From contig CAZGNZ010000039.1 in NCBI GenBank assembly GCA_964527215.1, positions 1 to 44,178 on the forward strand: DNA of 44,178 bases, read 5' to 3'. A program made the translations under genes and the position numbers. The notes below the pieces were generated by a model. The model was not told the DNA's origin. It searched no databases and worked only from the letters and a program-made list of their open reading frames with translations. This stretch comes from CAZGNZ01 sp964527215. GTDB taxonomy: Bacteria; Fidelibacterota; Marinisomatia; SCGC-AAA003-L08; JACNLC01. Numbering within the stretch: position 1 is the first letter of the stretch; every line of letters starts with the position of its first letter. This document shows positions 36,802 to 44,178 of the stretch, piece by piece.

Positions 36802-37773
36802 ATGGGACGAATTCGGAACAGGACTGTTCGGCAGTGGATGAAAATGAGTATGGCATCCTTCATGATGTTTACTCTGATTCCGATGCTTCAGGCTCAGAAT
36901 ACTCCCTTCTTTGACGGCAGCCGGGCCATGGAATATCTGGTAAAGCAGTGCGATTTCGGTCCTCGTTATCCTGGCTCCGAAGCCCATGAAAAAACCGCCC
37001 GTTATTTTGAATCCACCCTGAAACAGTGGACGCCGCATGTTTCCGTCATGAGAGAAAGTGTGATTCACCCGCGTTTCAAGAACGAACTGACTCTGCAGAA
37101 TATTCTGGCCCGGTTCAATCCGGAGAAAAACAACCGGATTCTTCTGATGGCACACTGGGATACCAGAGATATTGCGGAAAAGGATCCGAACCCGGAAAAC
37201 CGGAACACGCCCATTCTGGGTGCCAATGACGGCGGCAGCGGTGTGGCCATCCTGCTGACCCTGGCGGAACTCATGTATGAAAACCCCATCGGGCTTGGCG
37301 TTGATATCCTGCTGCTGGATGGTGAAGACATGGGATCCCATAATGATCTGAAATCCTGGGGATTGGGCAGTCGGGCCTACGGGCGGAAACTCCAAAAACC
37401 CTATCCGCTCATGGCCATATGCCTGGATATGGTGGGTGATGCGGAACTCACCCTGCCCATGGAGCAGTATTCTTTGATTCAGGCCGGCGGTCTGGTACGG
37501 GAAATTTGGACCCTGGCGGAAGCGCTTGGCTATGAGCAGTTTAAAATGGAAGTGGGTGCACCTATCTATGATGATCACCGGGTCCTTTTTGAGGAAACCG
37601 GCATTCCAAGCATTGATATCATTGATATCAACTACCCCAATAAGTTTGAAAACTACTGGCACACCCTGGAAGATACTCCGGACAAATGTTCTGCAGAAAG
37701 TCTGGAAGCCGTAGGGACTGTCGTGACCACCTTCCTCTATCTGAAAGAACTGGAATTTCCATACAATGAATAG
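36802..37773 (+). CDS. M28-family zinc peptidase, glutaminyl-peptide cyclotransferase-like
   Basis: This 323-residue exported protein has a signal peptide ending M-L-Q-A/Q. Zinc-site motifs are present: AHWDTR (His118, Asp120), GANDGGSGVA (Asp143), DGEDMG (Glu175, Asp176), LDMVGD and WHTLEDTPD (His near 297). The W-D-T-R form, the single-zinc layout and the overall length fit the glutaminyl cyclase branch of M28, which turns N-terminal Gln into pyroglutamate; an aminopeptidase remains possible. The gene starts four bases after sprA and overlaps prmA by eight bases. In Bacteroidota, exported proteins often begin with Gln after signal cleavage, and several here do, giving this enzyme a natural substrate pool. 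Confidence 0.85.
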   Translation: MGRIRNRTVRQWMKMSMASFMMFTLIPMLQAQNTPFFDGSRAMEYLVKQCDFGPRYPGSEAHEKTARYFESTLKQWTPHVSVMRESVIHPRFKNELTLQNILARFNPEKNNRILLMAHWDTRDIAEKDPNPENRNTPILGANDGGSGVAILLTLAELMYENPIGLGVDILLLDGEDMGSHNDLKSWGLGSRAYGRKLQKPYPLMAICLDMVGDAELTLPMEQYSLIQAGGLVREIWTLAEALGYEQFKMEVGAPIYDDHRVLFEETGIPSIDIIDINYPNKFENYWHTLEDTPDKCSAESLEAVGTVVTTFLYLKELEFPYNE

Positions 37774-38626
37774 TCATTCCTTTGAACCCCGGCGGACCTG
37801 GTCGGCACTGACTCTGGAAGGAGCTTCGGAAATTCGGGAAATCGTCACCGCACTGCTGCAGGACAAATGTATCGGCACCATTGAAGATGTCAGCCAGACC
37901 CGGCTTTTTTTTGAAGAAAACGAACAGTCGGTATGCGAGGTGCAGTTACAGGCGCTGGCCAAGGAACATGTGCTGAACTGGCATTGGACAAACCAGGAAG
38001 CAGAACCTTGGCATCTGGCCTGGAAAGACAATTTTAAACCGGTGAATGTGCGGAACCGGATTTGCATCATTCCGGACTGGGAACCTGATGACCAGATGCC
38101 TGGAACCATTCGAATTCGACCCGGAATGGCATTTGGTACCGGCCATCATGAAACCACATGGCTGATGATTGACAGGCTGCTGGATGAAGTAAAACCGGGC
38201 ATGAAAGTGCTGGACGTGGGAACCGGCAGCGGAATTCTGGCCATTGCTGCTCATAAACTGGGTGCTGCATATGTGCTGGGAATCGAATCAGATGATGCCT
38301 GTCGGGATAATTTCAGGGAAAATCTGGAATTGAACGATATCGAGAATGCTGTCGAATACCGTTCCGCAGATGCATCGGAATGGACTGACTACGGATTTGA
38401 CCTGATCCTGGCCAATGTCAATCGCCACGTGATCCTGCAGCTGATACCGAAAATGTCAGGTGCCGAAGGCAACATCATTTTGTCCGGACTGCTGGAATCA
38501 GATACCGATATTGTTCAGGATTCCCTTAAAGCGCACGGACTTTCACTCATTTCCATGACTCATCGGGGTGAGTGGATCTGTATGATGGCAGGTCCGAATA
38601 ATACTCCAAACCAACCCCTTCACTGA
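37766..38626 (+). CDS. prmA: Ribosomal protein L11 methyltransferase
   Basis: This 286-residue cytoplasmic SAM-dependent enzyme trimethylates ribosomal protein L11 in the known family. The N-terminal ~120 residues resemble the L11-recognition domain (W-K-D-N-F-K-P-V near 90). Then come GMAFGTGHHETT, the SAM-binding loop LDVGTGSGILAIAA and ILANVNRHV, where the family usually has A-N-I-L. It overlaps the preceding M28 gene by eight bases, so the two are translationally coupled. Its role in a secretion cluster is probably incidental. A different protein substrate cannot be ruled out. Confidence 0.9.
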   Translation: MNSHSFEPRRTWSALTLEGASEIREIVTALLQDKCIGTIEDVSQTRLFFEENEQSVCEVQLQALAKEHVLNWHWTNQEAEPWHLAWKDNFKPVNVRNRICIIPDWEPDDQMPGTIRIRPGMAFGTGHHETTWLMIDRLLDEVKPGMKVLDVGTGSGILAIAAHKLGAAYVLGIESDDACRDNFRENLELNDIENAVEYRSADASEWTDYGFDLILANVNRHVILQLIPKMSGAEGNIILSGLLESDTDIVQDSLKAHGLSLISMTHRGEWICMMAGPNNTPNQPLH

Positions 38627-38640
38627 AAACAGGAAGATAT

Positions 38641-39540
38641 ATGCGATTTTTATTTCTGTTCACAATCCTGTTCTGGCTGGCCTGCGATACGCCGTCCGGT
38701 CCGGAACCCGGACTGGAGGATGCATTTGCAGATACCTTTGCCCATTTTAACCAGGACACGGACGAACTGTATTTCCAGGTTCAGCTTGATGAAGCCGTTG
38801 AAGTGTCGAATGTTGACTCAGTGGTTATAGTTATGGTGACATCCCTGTCTGAACAAATGCCGGAATCGTTCCGTTTATTCGACAACGGTATTGATGGCGA
38901 TCTGCTTCCCGGGAACGGTACTTTCTCACTGATCTGGCAGGCTCCCGGGCCGCTGGAATACGGACAGTATGCCTGTCAGGCAAGGCTGTACATGAACGGC
39001 GAAATGTATAATTCGGTTCAGATCAGTTATTTCATGATCGAAGAACGCATACCGCCGCAGATACTCAGTGTGGACCTGCCGCCGTATTTTCAGCTGGGCG
39101 ACGATGAAATAACCTATTTCAATATTGCCGTAACGGTTGAAGATCCCAATGGATTGGATGACATCAAATGGGTGCGCTTCCAGATCAACCGGGTACTCAT
39201 GCTGCTGGATGATCCTGGTACTCCGGAGTGTGACCGCCAATACGGGCTGGCCGGTGACGAATACATTGCAGATGCCTCCTGGGAACTGATCTACGATGAA
39301 CCCGGCGACACAGAAAACAGCTGGATTTTCCGTACATCCATCCCTATGCGGCCCAACAGTGAGTGCGGCGGGACCGGAGATGTCCTGTTTAAATTTGTGG
39401 CGCGGGATGCTTCCGGAGCCGAAGCATTATCGGACGAATGGCTTTCTGCCGTATATGCCTGCGGAGACGGATTCTGTACGGAATCCTATCAAAGTGAAAT
39501 TTTGGAAACCCACGAGAACTGCCCGGAGGACTGCCCATGA
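38641..39540 (+). CDS. Lipoprotein with Ig-like regions and Cys-rich C-terminus
   Basis: The 299-residue protein has a lipoprotein signal (MRFLFLFTILFWLA then Cys15). AGGAAG lies about five bases before the ATG. The body looks like two beta-sandwich segments; the first includes FRLFDNGIDGDLLPGNGTFS, a D-N-G-x-x-G-D-x-x-x-G-D/N-G pattern seen in surface proteins of this group. The last ~28 residues are CGDGFCTES...CPEDCP, a compact four-Cys module. The function is unknown. It overlaps the next gene by four bases (ATGA), so the two may act together, perhaps as a surface anchor and its partner. Confidence 0.8.
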   Translation: MRFLFLFTILFWLACDTPSGPEPGLEDAFADTFAHFNQDTDELYFQVQLDEAVEVSNVDSVVIVMVTSLSEQMPESFRLFDNGIDGDLLPGNGTFSLIWQAPGPLEYGQYACQARLYMNGEMYNSVQISYFMIEERIPPQILSVDLPPYFQLGDDEITYFNIAVTVEDPNGLDDIKWVRFQINRVLMLLDDPGTPECDRQYGLAGDEYIADASWELIYDEPGDTENSWIFRTSIPMRPNSECGGTGDVLFKFVARDASGAEALSDEWLSAVYACGDGFCTESYQSEILETHENCPEDCP

Positions 39541-41174
39541 GACTCAGCCTGCTTTTCATTATTACACTGGCTGCAGCCACTGCCCAGTATCCCCGGGAAT
39601 TTGCCCTGAACCGGCTTGACCCGAATCTGGATACCGTCTCAGATCCCGGACTTCCCAACAACAGTGTCGTTGATGTGCTGCCGGGTGAAGGAAGCGTGGT
39701 GTATTTTTCCACCAGCGGGGGTCTGGCATTTGGAATAATTGGATCCGATAACAGTATCGAATTCAGGACGTTTTCCGTCGCAGAACTGCCTGAGGGAGGA
39801 AATCCGGGGCTGACCGTGTCCGGGTCGGATATTGCCGTATCCGGAGCTGTTCAGGAATATGCCGCCGGTGAATATCATCCGGCAGGAACAGGTATTGCCT
39901 ACAGCAGCGATGGCGGTGAGACCTGGGGGTATAAACCGCAGCCGGTGGATCCTGCCGACTCCCCGGAATATGTGGAACTGGAATGGGGCGGACAAATCCT
40001 TCAGAGACTGGCAGTCACCACCGAAATCAATAATGTCTCATATGATCTGGCAATTCTGGACGATTATATCTATTCCGCCAGCTGGGCCGGTGGTCTGCAG
40101 CGGTTCCGGTTTAAAAATATTCCGCCGGCGCCGGAAGGCACAGATCCCAACCCCTGGGAACCCATCCCGCTGCCGGAGGATGAAAGCAGCACCCTGTACT
40201 GCGGATATGTCGATACGGAAAACTTTGCCCTGAATCCCAATGATCCCATCAATGGCGGCAATCACAATCATAAAGGATTTTCGGTTCATGCTGCGAATGG
40301 AATACTTTGGGTGGGAACTGCCAATGGAATCAATAAGGGCGAATTTGTATCGGAAGACTGTATCAACTGGACACATTATACCGCCGGTCTGAACGGCCTG
40401 TCCGGCGACTGGGTGGTGGGGTTTGAAGATCAGGTCCTGACGGATGAATGGGGTCAGGCTTTTACGCGTATCTGGGCGGTTACCTGGCCGACAACATATC
40501 CGGAATATTACAGTTTGAGTTATACCGATGACAGCGGTCTCACCTGGTTTGTGCCGGAGCGGCTGGAAGAACTGACTCCCAGGGTGTACAGTCTCTCGGC
40601 AAATGGAGACCGATTGCTGGCATCATCGGAAAACGGACTGTTCCTCACAACGGACGGAATGTACTGGGAACTCTATGATCGGCCGTCAGAGGGACCGCAG
40701 GCGGAAGAAATCCTGACACAGACGGTTTATTCCGCTGCAGACTGCGAAGACGACATGCTCATTGTCGGAACACCGGATGGTGTTGCCGTTACCATGGATG
40801 AAGGCCGAACCTGGTCAGTGCATCGGTTCTGGAGTCCGGCAATCGATTCAGGGGATGACGAGGATCGTTTTTTTGCCTATCCCAATCCCTTCTATCCCAA
40901 TGATGTCAATATGGTCAATGGAGATGGTCATGTCCGGTTTGTGTATTATGATGCGGAATCACGCAAAGCAGAACTGCACATCTTTGATTTTGCCATGGAA
41001 CAGGTCACCGCTGTGCCGCGAAACCAGATTCGGACTGCGGGTGAAAATCATCAGTATGAAATAATATGGAACGGCCGAAATGACTGGGGGGATACCGTAG
41101 CAAACGGGGTGTATTTCTGCCGTCTGAAACTGGGCAGTGATTACTACTGGACGAAATTATTGGTTGTAAACTAA
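39537..41174 (+). CDS. Sorted exported propeller-like protein (T9SS cargo)
   Basis: The 545-residue protein has the signal peptide MRLSLLFIITLAAATA, with the mature start at Gln17. Repeats such as GIAYSSDGGETWGYK, LTYTDDSGLTW-like and VAVTMDEGRTWSVH are Asp-box/BNR-type blades, and GILWVGTANGINKG recalls a regulator-propeller blade, so the body is a beta-propeller. The C-terminal ~90 residues (AYPNPFYPND...GVYFCRLKL) are a FlgD-like/T9SS sorting domain, with Y in place of the usual N of PNPFNP. Lying between sprA and the PorV genes and coupled to the lipoprotein gene by ATGA, it may be a dedicated cargo or accessory of the secretion machinery. Confidence 0.82.
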   Translation: MRLSLLFIITLAAATAQYPREFALNRLDPNLDTVSDPGLPNNSVVDVLPGEGSVVYFSTSGGLAFGIIGSDNSIEFRTFSVAELPEGGNPGLTVSGSDIAVSGAVQEYAAGEYHPAGTGIAYSSDGGETWGYKPQPVDPADSPEYVELEWGGQILQRLAVTTEINNVSYDLAILDDYIYSASWAGGLQRFRFKNIPPAPEGTDPNPWEPIPLPEDESSTLYCGYVDTENFALNPNDPINGGNHNHKGFSVHAANGILWVGTANGINKGEFVSEDCINWTHYTAGLNGLSGDWVVGFEDQVLTDEWGQAFTRIWAVTWPTTYPEYYSLSYTDDSGLTWFVPERLEELTPRVYSLSANGDRLLASSENGLFLTTDGMYWELYDRPSEGPQAEEILTQTVYSAADCEDDMLIVGTPDGVAVTMDEGRTWSVHRFWSPAIDSGDDEDRFFAYPNPFYPNDVNMVNGDGHVRFVYYDAESRKAELHIFDFAMEQVTAVPRNQIRTAGENHQYEIIWNGRNDWGDTVANGVYFCRLKLGSDYYWTKLLVVN

Positions 41175-41191
41175 GCCACAGGATATATGAT

Positions 41192-42157
41192 ATGAAACCA
41201 ACCCGATTTTTTGTTTTGATGACCATATTGTCTGCCAGCCTGTTTTACGCTCCCGTTCATGCATCTTACGGCGGCGGATATGCCGGTGCATCCATCCGTA
41301 CATCCCTGAATGCCCGGGAAGCCGCACTGGCCGGAGCGGTGGCAGCTTTTCCTGTTGAAGGATTTCTGCAGTTTCAGAATCCGGCTCTGATCACCTTTGC
41401 AGAAGGTCACCAGGCCGGCCTTTCCTACCATAATCTGACCCTGGACCGTTCCCAGCTGGTACTCAGCTATAATCATCAGGTCCCGCCAAAGGGTGCAATG
41501 GGATTTGGGATAATTTACTCTGGTGTCAGTGATATTCAGGGCCGTGATCTGATGGGTCAGAAAACGTCTGAATACTCCGTCAGCGAAGGCGCGGGAATCA
41601 TCACTTTCGGCATTCAGCTGTCTGAACGACTGTCAGTCGGTGCCAATATTCGAGCACTGTTCAGTTCTCTGGACAATGATGTGGACGGAAACGGAATCTC
41701 TGTTGACGGAGGTATTTTATACAAAATCAATCCGAAGCTGAATGCCGGATTCAGGATGTCCAGTGTGTTTGGCGATGTAACCTGGAATGAAGAAGGCGGG
41801 AGTGTAACTGAGCAGCTCCCGGGGATTGTATCTCTGGCCGGAAGCTATGCATATTCCAATCAGCTGACGATACTGCTGCAGGCGGACGGTTACCATTCAC
41901 CGGATCAGGATTTCGAAAGCCGCTTTCGAATGGGCTGTGAAGGGCAGGTCTATGATTCTTTTTACCTGCGACTGGGAGCTTATACCACGGTTGTGGATGA
42001 TGATACCGATTCCGGAACCCTGTTTACCCCGGTGTTCGGGCTGGGTCTGGATCTGAAGTTGTGGCAGACGTATCCGGTACGGTTTGATTATGCTCTGGAC
42101 ACCGGTCGCCGCAATGAAGGTTCCGGTCATCTGCTGACCTGGTCAATACAAATCTGA
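41192..42157 (+). CDS. PorV/PorQ-family outer-membrane barrel protein
   Basis: The 321-residue protein has a signal peptide ending P-V-H-A. An N-terminal block follows (SLNAREAALAGAVAAFP then FLQFQNPALI) that matches the conserved A-R-x-x-x-x-G-G and N-P-A segments of PorV/PorQ (UPF0164) proteins. Amphipathic strands run to the C-terminus. In Bacteroidota, PorV binds SprA and the sorting signal and helps attach cargo at the surface. Its place 4.4 kb after sprA, in the same run of genes, supports that role. AGGAT precedes the ATG. PorV versus PorQ cannot be decided by eye. Confidence 0.85.
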   Translation: MKPTRFFVLMTILSASLFYAPVHASYGGGYAGASIRTSLNAREAALAGAVAAFPVEGFLQFQNPALITFAEGHQAGLSYHNLTLDRSQLVLSYNHQVPPKGAMGFGIIYSGVSDIQGRDLMGQKTSEYSVSEGAGIITFGIQLSERLSVGANIRALFSSLDNDVDGNGISVDGGILYKINPKLNAGFRMSSVFGDVTWNEEGGSVTEQLPGIVSLAGSYAYSNQLTILLQADGYHSPDQDFESRFRMGCEGQVYDSFYLRLGAYTTVVDDDTDSGTLFTPVFGLGLDLKLWQTYPVRFDYALDTGRRNEGSGHLLTWSIQI

Positions 42158-42168
42158 TTTAGCCTGAT

Positions 42169-42241
42169 TAACTCATGAGACTTCGTGCTGGGATGATGAA
42201 GATGTGTTTAAACGTATAGATACTATGATGAATTAATCGGA
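42169..42241 (-). repeat. Dispersed inverted-repeat element, internally deleted copy (E)
   Basis: The left part (ACTCATGAGACTTCGTGCTG and on to GATGATGAAGATG) matches the left end of copy A. The right part (ACGTATAGATACTATGATGA, AATTAATCGG) matches its right end. The ~150 bp between them are missing. It fills most of the gap between the two PorV-like genes and ends about 30 bp before the second start. Confidence 0.65.
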
Positions 42242-42271
42242 TTGGAAACACAGTTAACTGGAATAGTAATT

Positions 42272-43129
42272 ATGATAAAAAAAACGTTACCGCTGCTGAT
42301 TTTATTAAGTGTATCAGCTGTTTTTTCCGTTGATCTGCAGAGTCTGAATCTGCCGCAGGATGCCAGGATGCTGGCATTGTCCGGGGCTGGTATCGGCAAT
42401 TCTGCAAATCCGGTCATTAATCCTGCCGGCTTATCCGATGTGTCCGAACGACGAATCGGGTTTTCGATAAATTCATGGATTGCCGATATCAAGGGAAGTC
42501 ATTTTAAACTGATCTGGGATCAGGAAAATCCAAAAATGTTCACCGTTCAGACCTGGAATCTTGAAGACATCGAGCTCAGAGGATTAATCCCTTCGGATGA
42601 ACCGGACGGCACATTTGAGTCCCATTGGGCTTCAGCTGCAGTCGCTGCCGCATATGACTTCGGTGAGTTTCCGGTCGGACTGGTCCTGCGGGGGAACACC
42701 GGAAAACTGTTTAATGAATCCTACTACGGGGCCACCCTTGACATCGGCACTGTTCATGCTTTTTCCGATCATTTTTCTCTCGGGGCGGTCATTCGGAATC
42801 TTGGCTTTGTAAGTTCAGACAGCCTTCGCCAGAGTTTGCCGGTACAGGCCGGTGCCGGTGCGGGAATTCAAATACCGTCTCTTCCCCTGATGACATTGGC
42901 GGATGTGGTTTACACAGAAGAACATGAACTGACTATCCGCACCGGTATGGAGTACGATCTTCAAATGGCCGTGGTCCGGCTGGGCGGTGCATTCAGTGAC
43001 GGATACAAAACCCTCTCTGCCGGATTCAATTTGCGACTTCGGCATTGGGAAGTGGGATACGGAATCAGTTTCCCGGAAGAAAATGCGCTGGGGACTCCCC
43101 AGTTTTTTGAATTTGTTTATCTTTTCTAA
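42272..43129 (+). CDS. Second PorV/PorQ-like outer-membrane protein
   Basis: From the ATG at 42272 the product has 285 residues, with the signal peptide MIKKTLPLLILLSVSAVFS. An upstream TTG at 42242 would overlap the repeat remnant and is less likely. The mature N-terminus carries LNLPQDARMLALSGAGIG and NPAGL, the family's characteristic start. It then has repeated amphipathic beta-strands and ends in Phe (FEFVYLF), typical of outer-membrane barrels recognised by BamA. It is related to its upstream neighbour but clearly diverged, so the pair may handle different cargo or be a PorV plus PorQ set. Confidence 0.8.
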   Translation: MIKKTLPLLILLSVSAVFSVDLQSLNLPQDARMLALSGAGIGNSANPVINPAGLSDVSERRIGFSINSWIADIKGSHFKLIWDQENPKMFTVQTWNLEDIELRGLIPSDEPDGTFESHWASAAVAAAYDFGEFPVGLVLRGNTGKLFNESYYGATLDIGTVHAFSDHFSLGAVIRNLGFVSSDSLRQSLPVQAGAGAGIQIPSLPLMTLADVVYTEEHELTIRTGMEYDLQMAVVRLGGAFSDGYKTLSAGFNLRLRHWEVGYGISFPEENALGTPQFFEFVYLF

Positions 43130-43149
43130 TTCCACCAATTCAATAATAT

Positions 43150-43950
43150 GTGTCGGATTTTTATTCAGCTTTGAGAAAATATTCCGCATCAGAAATCATT
43201 GTCGGTACTGTTCTGGCCAGCCTGTTAACCTGGCTGGGCCATCAGGATAAACCACAATCACAAACGCCCTTCATCCAACCCGTTAAAGGCCGTATCTGTC
43301 TGATTATTGATGATTTCGGCTTTTCAAACAACGAAACTATCCAGGGATTTTTACACCTTCCCAGAGACTTTACCTGTGCCGTTATTCCCGGTCAAATCTG
43401 GTCTTCACCCGTAGCAATGCAGGCCGACAGTCTGGGATTTGAAGTCATTGTGCACATGCCCATGGAGCCCAAAGGAGAGGTACCTGATCCCGATGACGGG
43501 TGGATGCTCCTGCGCAACATGGGACGGGATCTGGTTTTGACCCGTATCCTGGAAGCTTTCAGAGAACTTCCAATGGCGGCAGGGATGAATAATCACCAGG
43601 GTTCAGCTGCAAGCGAGGATCTGCAGCTTATGAAAAATGTGGCAAGGACCCTCAATCAGCTGGATAAATTCTACATAGACAGTTATACAAGCCCTGACAG
43701 CAGAGGATTTGTAACTATGAGACAGTATGGCGTTCCCACCGAGGTCCGTCAGGTATTCCTGGATGAGCAGGCAGATTCCCTGTTTATCAGCACGCAGCTG
43801 GACAGTCTGGTTCGGCTCAGCGAAACCATGTCCGTGGCTGTCGGCATCGGTCATGCCAGACCCGTTACCCTGAGTGTTCTTCAGGAAGCACTGCCCATGC
43901 TGAAGTCACAGGGCTATATATTTATCAACGCCTCTGAAGCGGTGCGATAG
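43150..43950 (+). CDS. Divergent polysaccharide deacetylase-family protein
   Basis: The 266-residue protein has one N-terminal membrane segment (about 14-30), so it is anchored with its catalytic domain outside the cytoplasm. It matches the YibQ-like divergent polysaccharide deacetylase family: LIIDDFGFS with Asp54/Asp55, HMPMEP with His102, GMNNHQGSAAS with His149, and GHARPVT near the end. Family function is not well established; a role in envelope glycan or lipoprotein-linked processes is assumed. The start is GTG and lies 20 bp after the second PorV-like gene. Confidence 0.87.
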   Translation: MSDFYSALRKYSASEIIVGTVLASLLTWLGHQDKPQSQTPFIQPVKGRICLIIDDFGFSNNETIQGFLHLPRDFTCAVIPGQIWSSPVAMQADSLGFEVIVHMPMEPKGEVPDPDDGWMLLRNMGRDLVLTRILEAFRELPMAAGMNNHQGSAASEDLQLMKNVARTLNQLDKFYIDSYTSPDSRGFVTMRQYGVPTEVRQVFLDEQADSLFISTQLDSLVRLSETMSVAVGIGHARPVTLSVLQEALPMLKSQGYIFINASEAVR

Positions 43951-44120
43951 TCTGTGCGGTTTGAAACGTAAAATCTAAAAATGAAAACTAGAAATTCGGG
44001 ATAACGCGTCCCGGCTGACTGCTGATAACTGCCAACCCAACGACCTTACCGCATGTCTGCACCCGGTACGTGAAGCAGAAATCAACCATTCTACTATTCT
44101 CCCAAACGCCACTCGACTAC

Positions 44121-44178
44121 TTACCCGAAAATTTCATGAGAATATCTATGCGTAAAATGCTTCGCATTTTCCGGACGA
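44121..44178 (+). repeat. Dispersed inverted-repeat element, copy D (cut by window end)
   Basis: From the terminal repeat ACCCGAAAATTTCATGAGAA to the window edge, this copy is nearly identical to copy A read on the minus strand, including the AAAATGC/TTC/GCATTTT hairpin at 44154-44170. It begins about 170 bp after the deacetylase stop, and the rest lies outside the window. Confidence 0.8.

Noticed and set aside
1..44178. Alternative genetic code (TGA as Trp or Gly)
   Set aside because: Several intact genes end in TGA at the expected length (prmA, the MORN protein, the propeller kinase, the 38641 lipoprotein), and no other internal TGA was noticed in the genes examined.
1..44178. CRISPR array, prophage, complete insertion sequence, rRNA or tRNA genes
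   Set aside because: No regularly spaced direct repeats, phage structural genes, transposase or recognisable RNA genes were found on either strand.

Overview
The window looks like chromosomal DNA from a member of the Fibrobacteres-Chlorobi-Bacteroidetes (FCB) superphylum. Candidatus Marinimicrobia (Neomarinimicrobiota) or a close relative is my best guess, but no marker gene fixes this. The reasons are a SprA-type outer-membrane translocon, PorV-like barrels, C-terminal sorting domains with the Y-P-N-P-F-N-P signature, dockerin-like repeats, a two-component regulator propeller kinase and a Bacteroidota-type PEP carboxylase. TGA is used as an ordinary stop in several genes, so the code is standard apart from the recoding event proposed below.

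Layout. Bases 1-666 are AT-rich and hold no gene I can support. PEP carboxylase (667-3213) is followed by a leftward block of exported or envelope proteins: a secreted class II amidotransferase fused to beta-helices and a dockerin, a membrane-anchored PQQ-type propeller protein, a CotH/lamin-tail sorted protein and a YgjP-like metallopeptidase. Next come a MORN-repeat exported protein and a convergent dCMP deaminase. A signalling pair follows at 15004-20613: a propeller hybrid histidine kinase, then a response regulator with a degenerate GGDEF domain. At 21173-23899 lies a sorted thioredoxin-fold protein with an in-frame TGA exactly at the first redox cysteine, which I read as a selenoprotein. 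Two small lipoproteins, a dockerin/SGNH hydrolase and a Cache-PAS histidine kinase lead up to 28715.

From 29159 to 43950 there is a tightly packed rightward cluster: rdgB, sprA, an M28 glutaminyl-cyclase-like peptidase, prmA, a lipoprotein, a sorted cargo protein, two PorV/PorQ-like barrels and a divergent polysaccharide deacetylase. It looks like a type IX secretion (T9SS) locus. SprA is the translocon, PorV-type barrels are its known partners, and the cyclase could cap the N-terminal glutamines predicted on many exported proteins here.

The main points for a second look are: (1) the selenoprotein, with a SECIS-like hairpin at the canonical distance; a plain open-reading-frame call would start it late and miss the redox site; (2) the exported amidotransferase-like protein, whose catalytic Cys position is Ser and is predicted to become residue 1 after signal-peptide cleavage; (3) a dispersed element of about 210-230 bp, with terminal inverted repeats and hairpins that show compensatory changes between copies, often lying 30-70 bp upstream of start codons; (4) calcium-loop insertions in SprA and the sprA/cyclase/PorV linkage.
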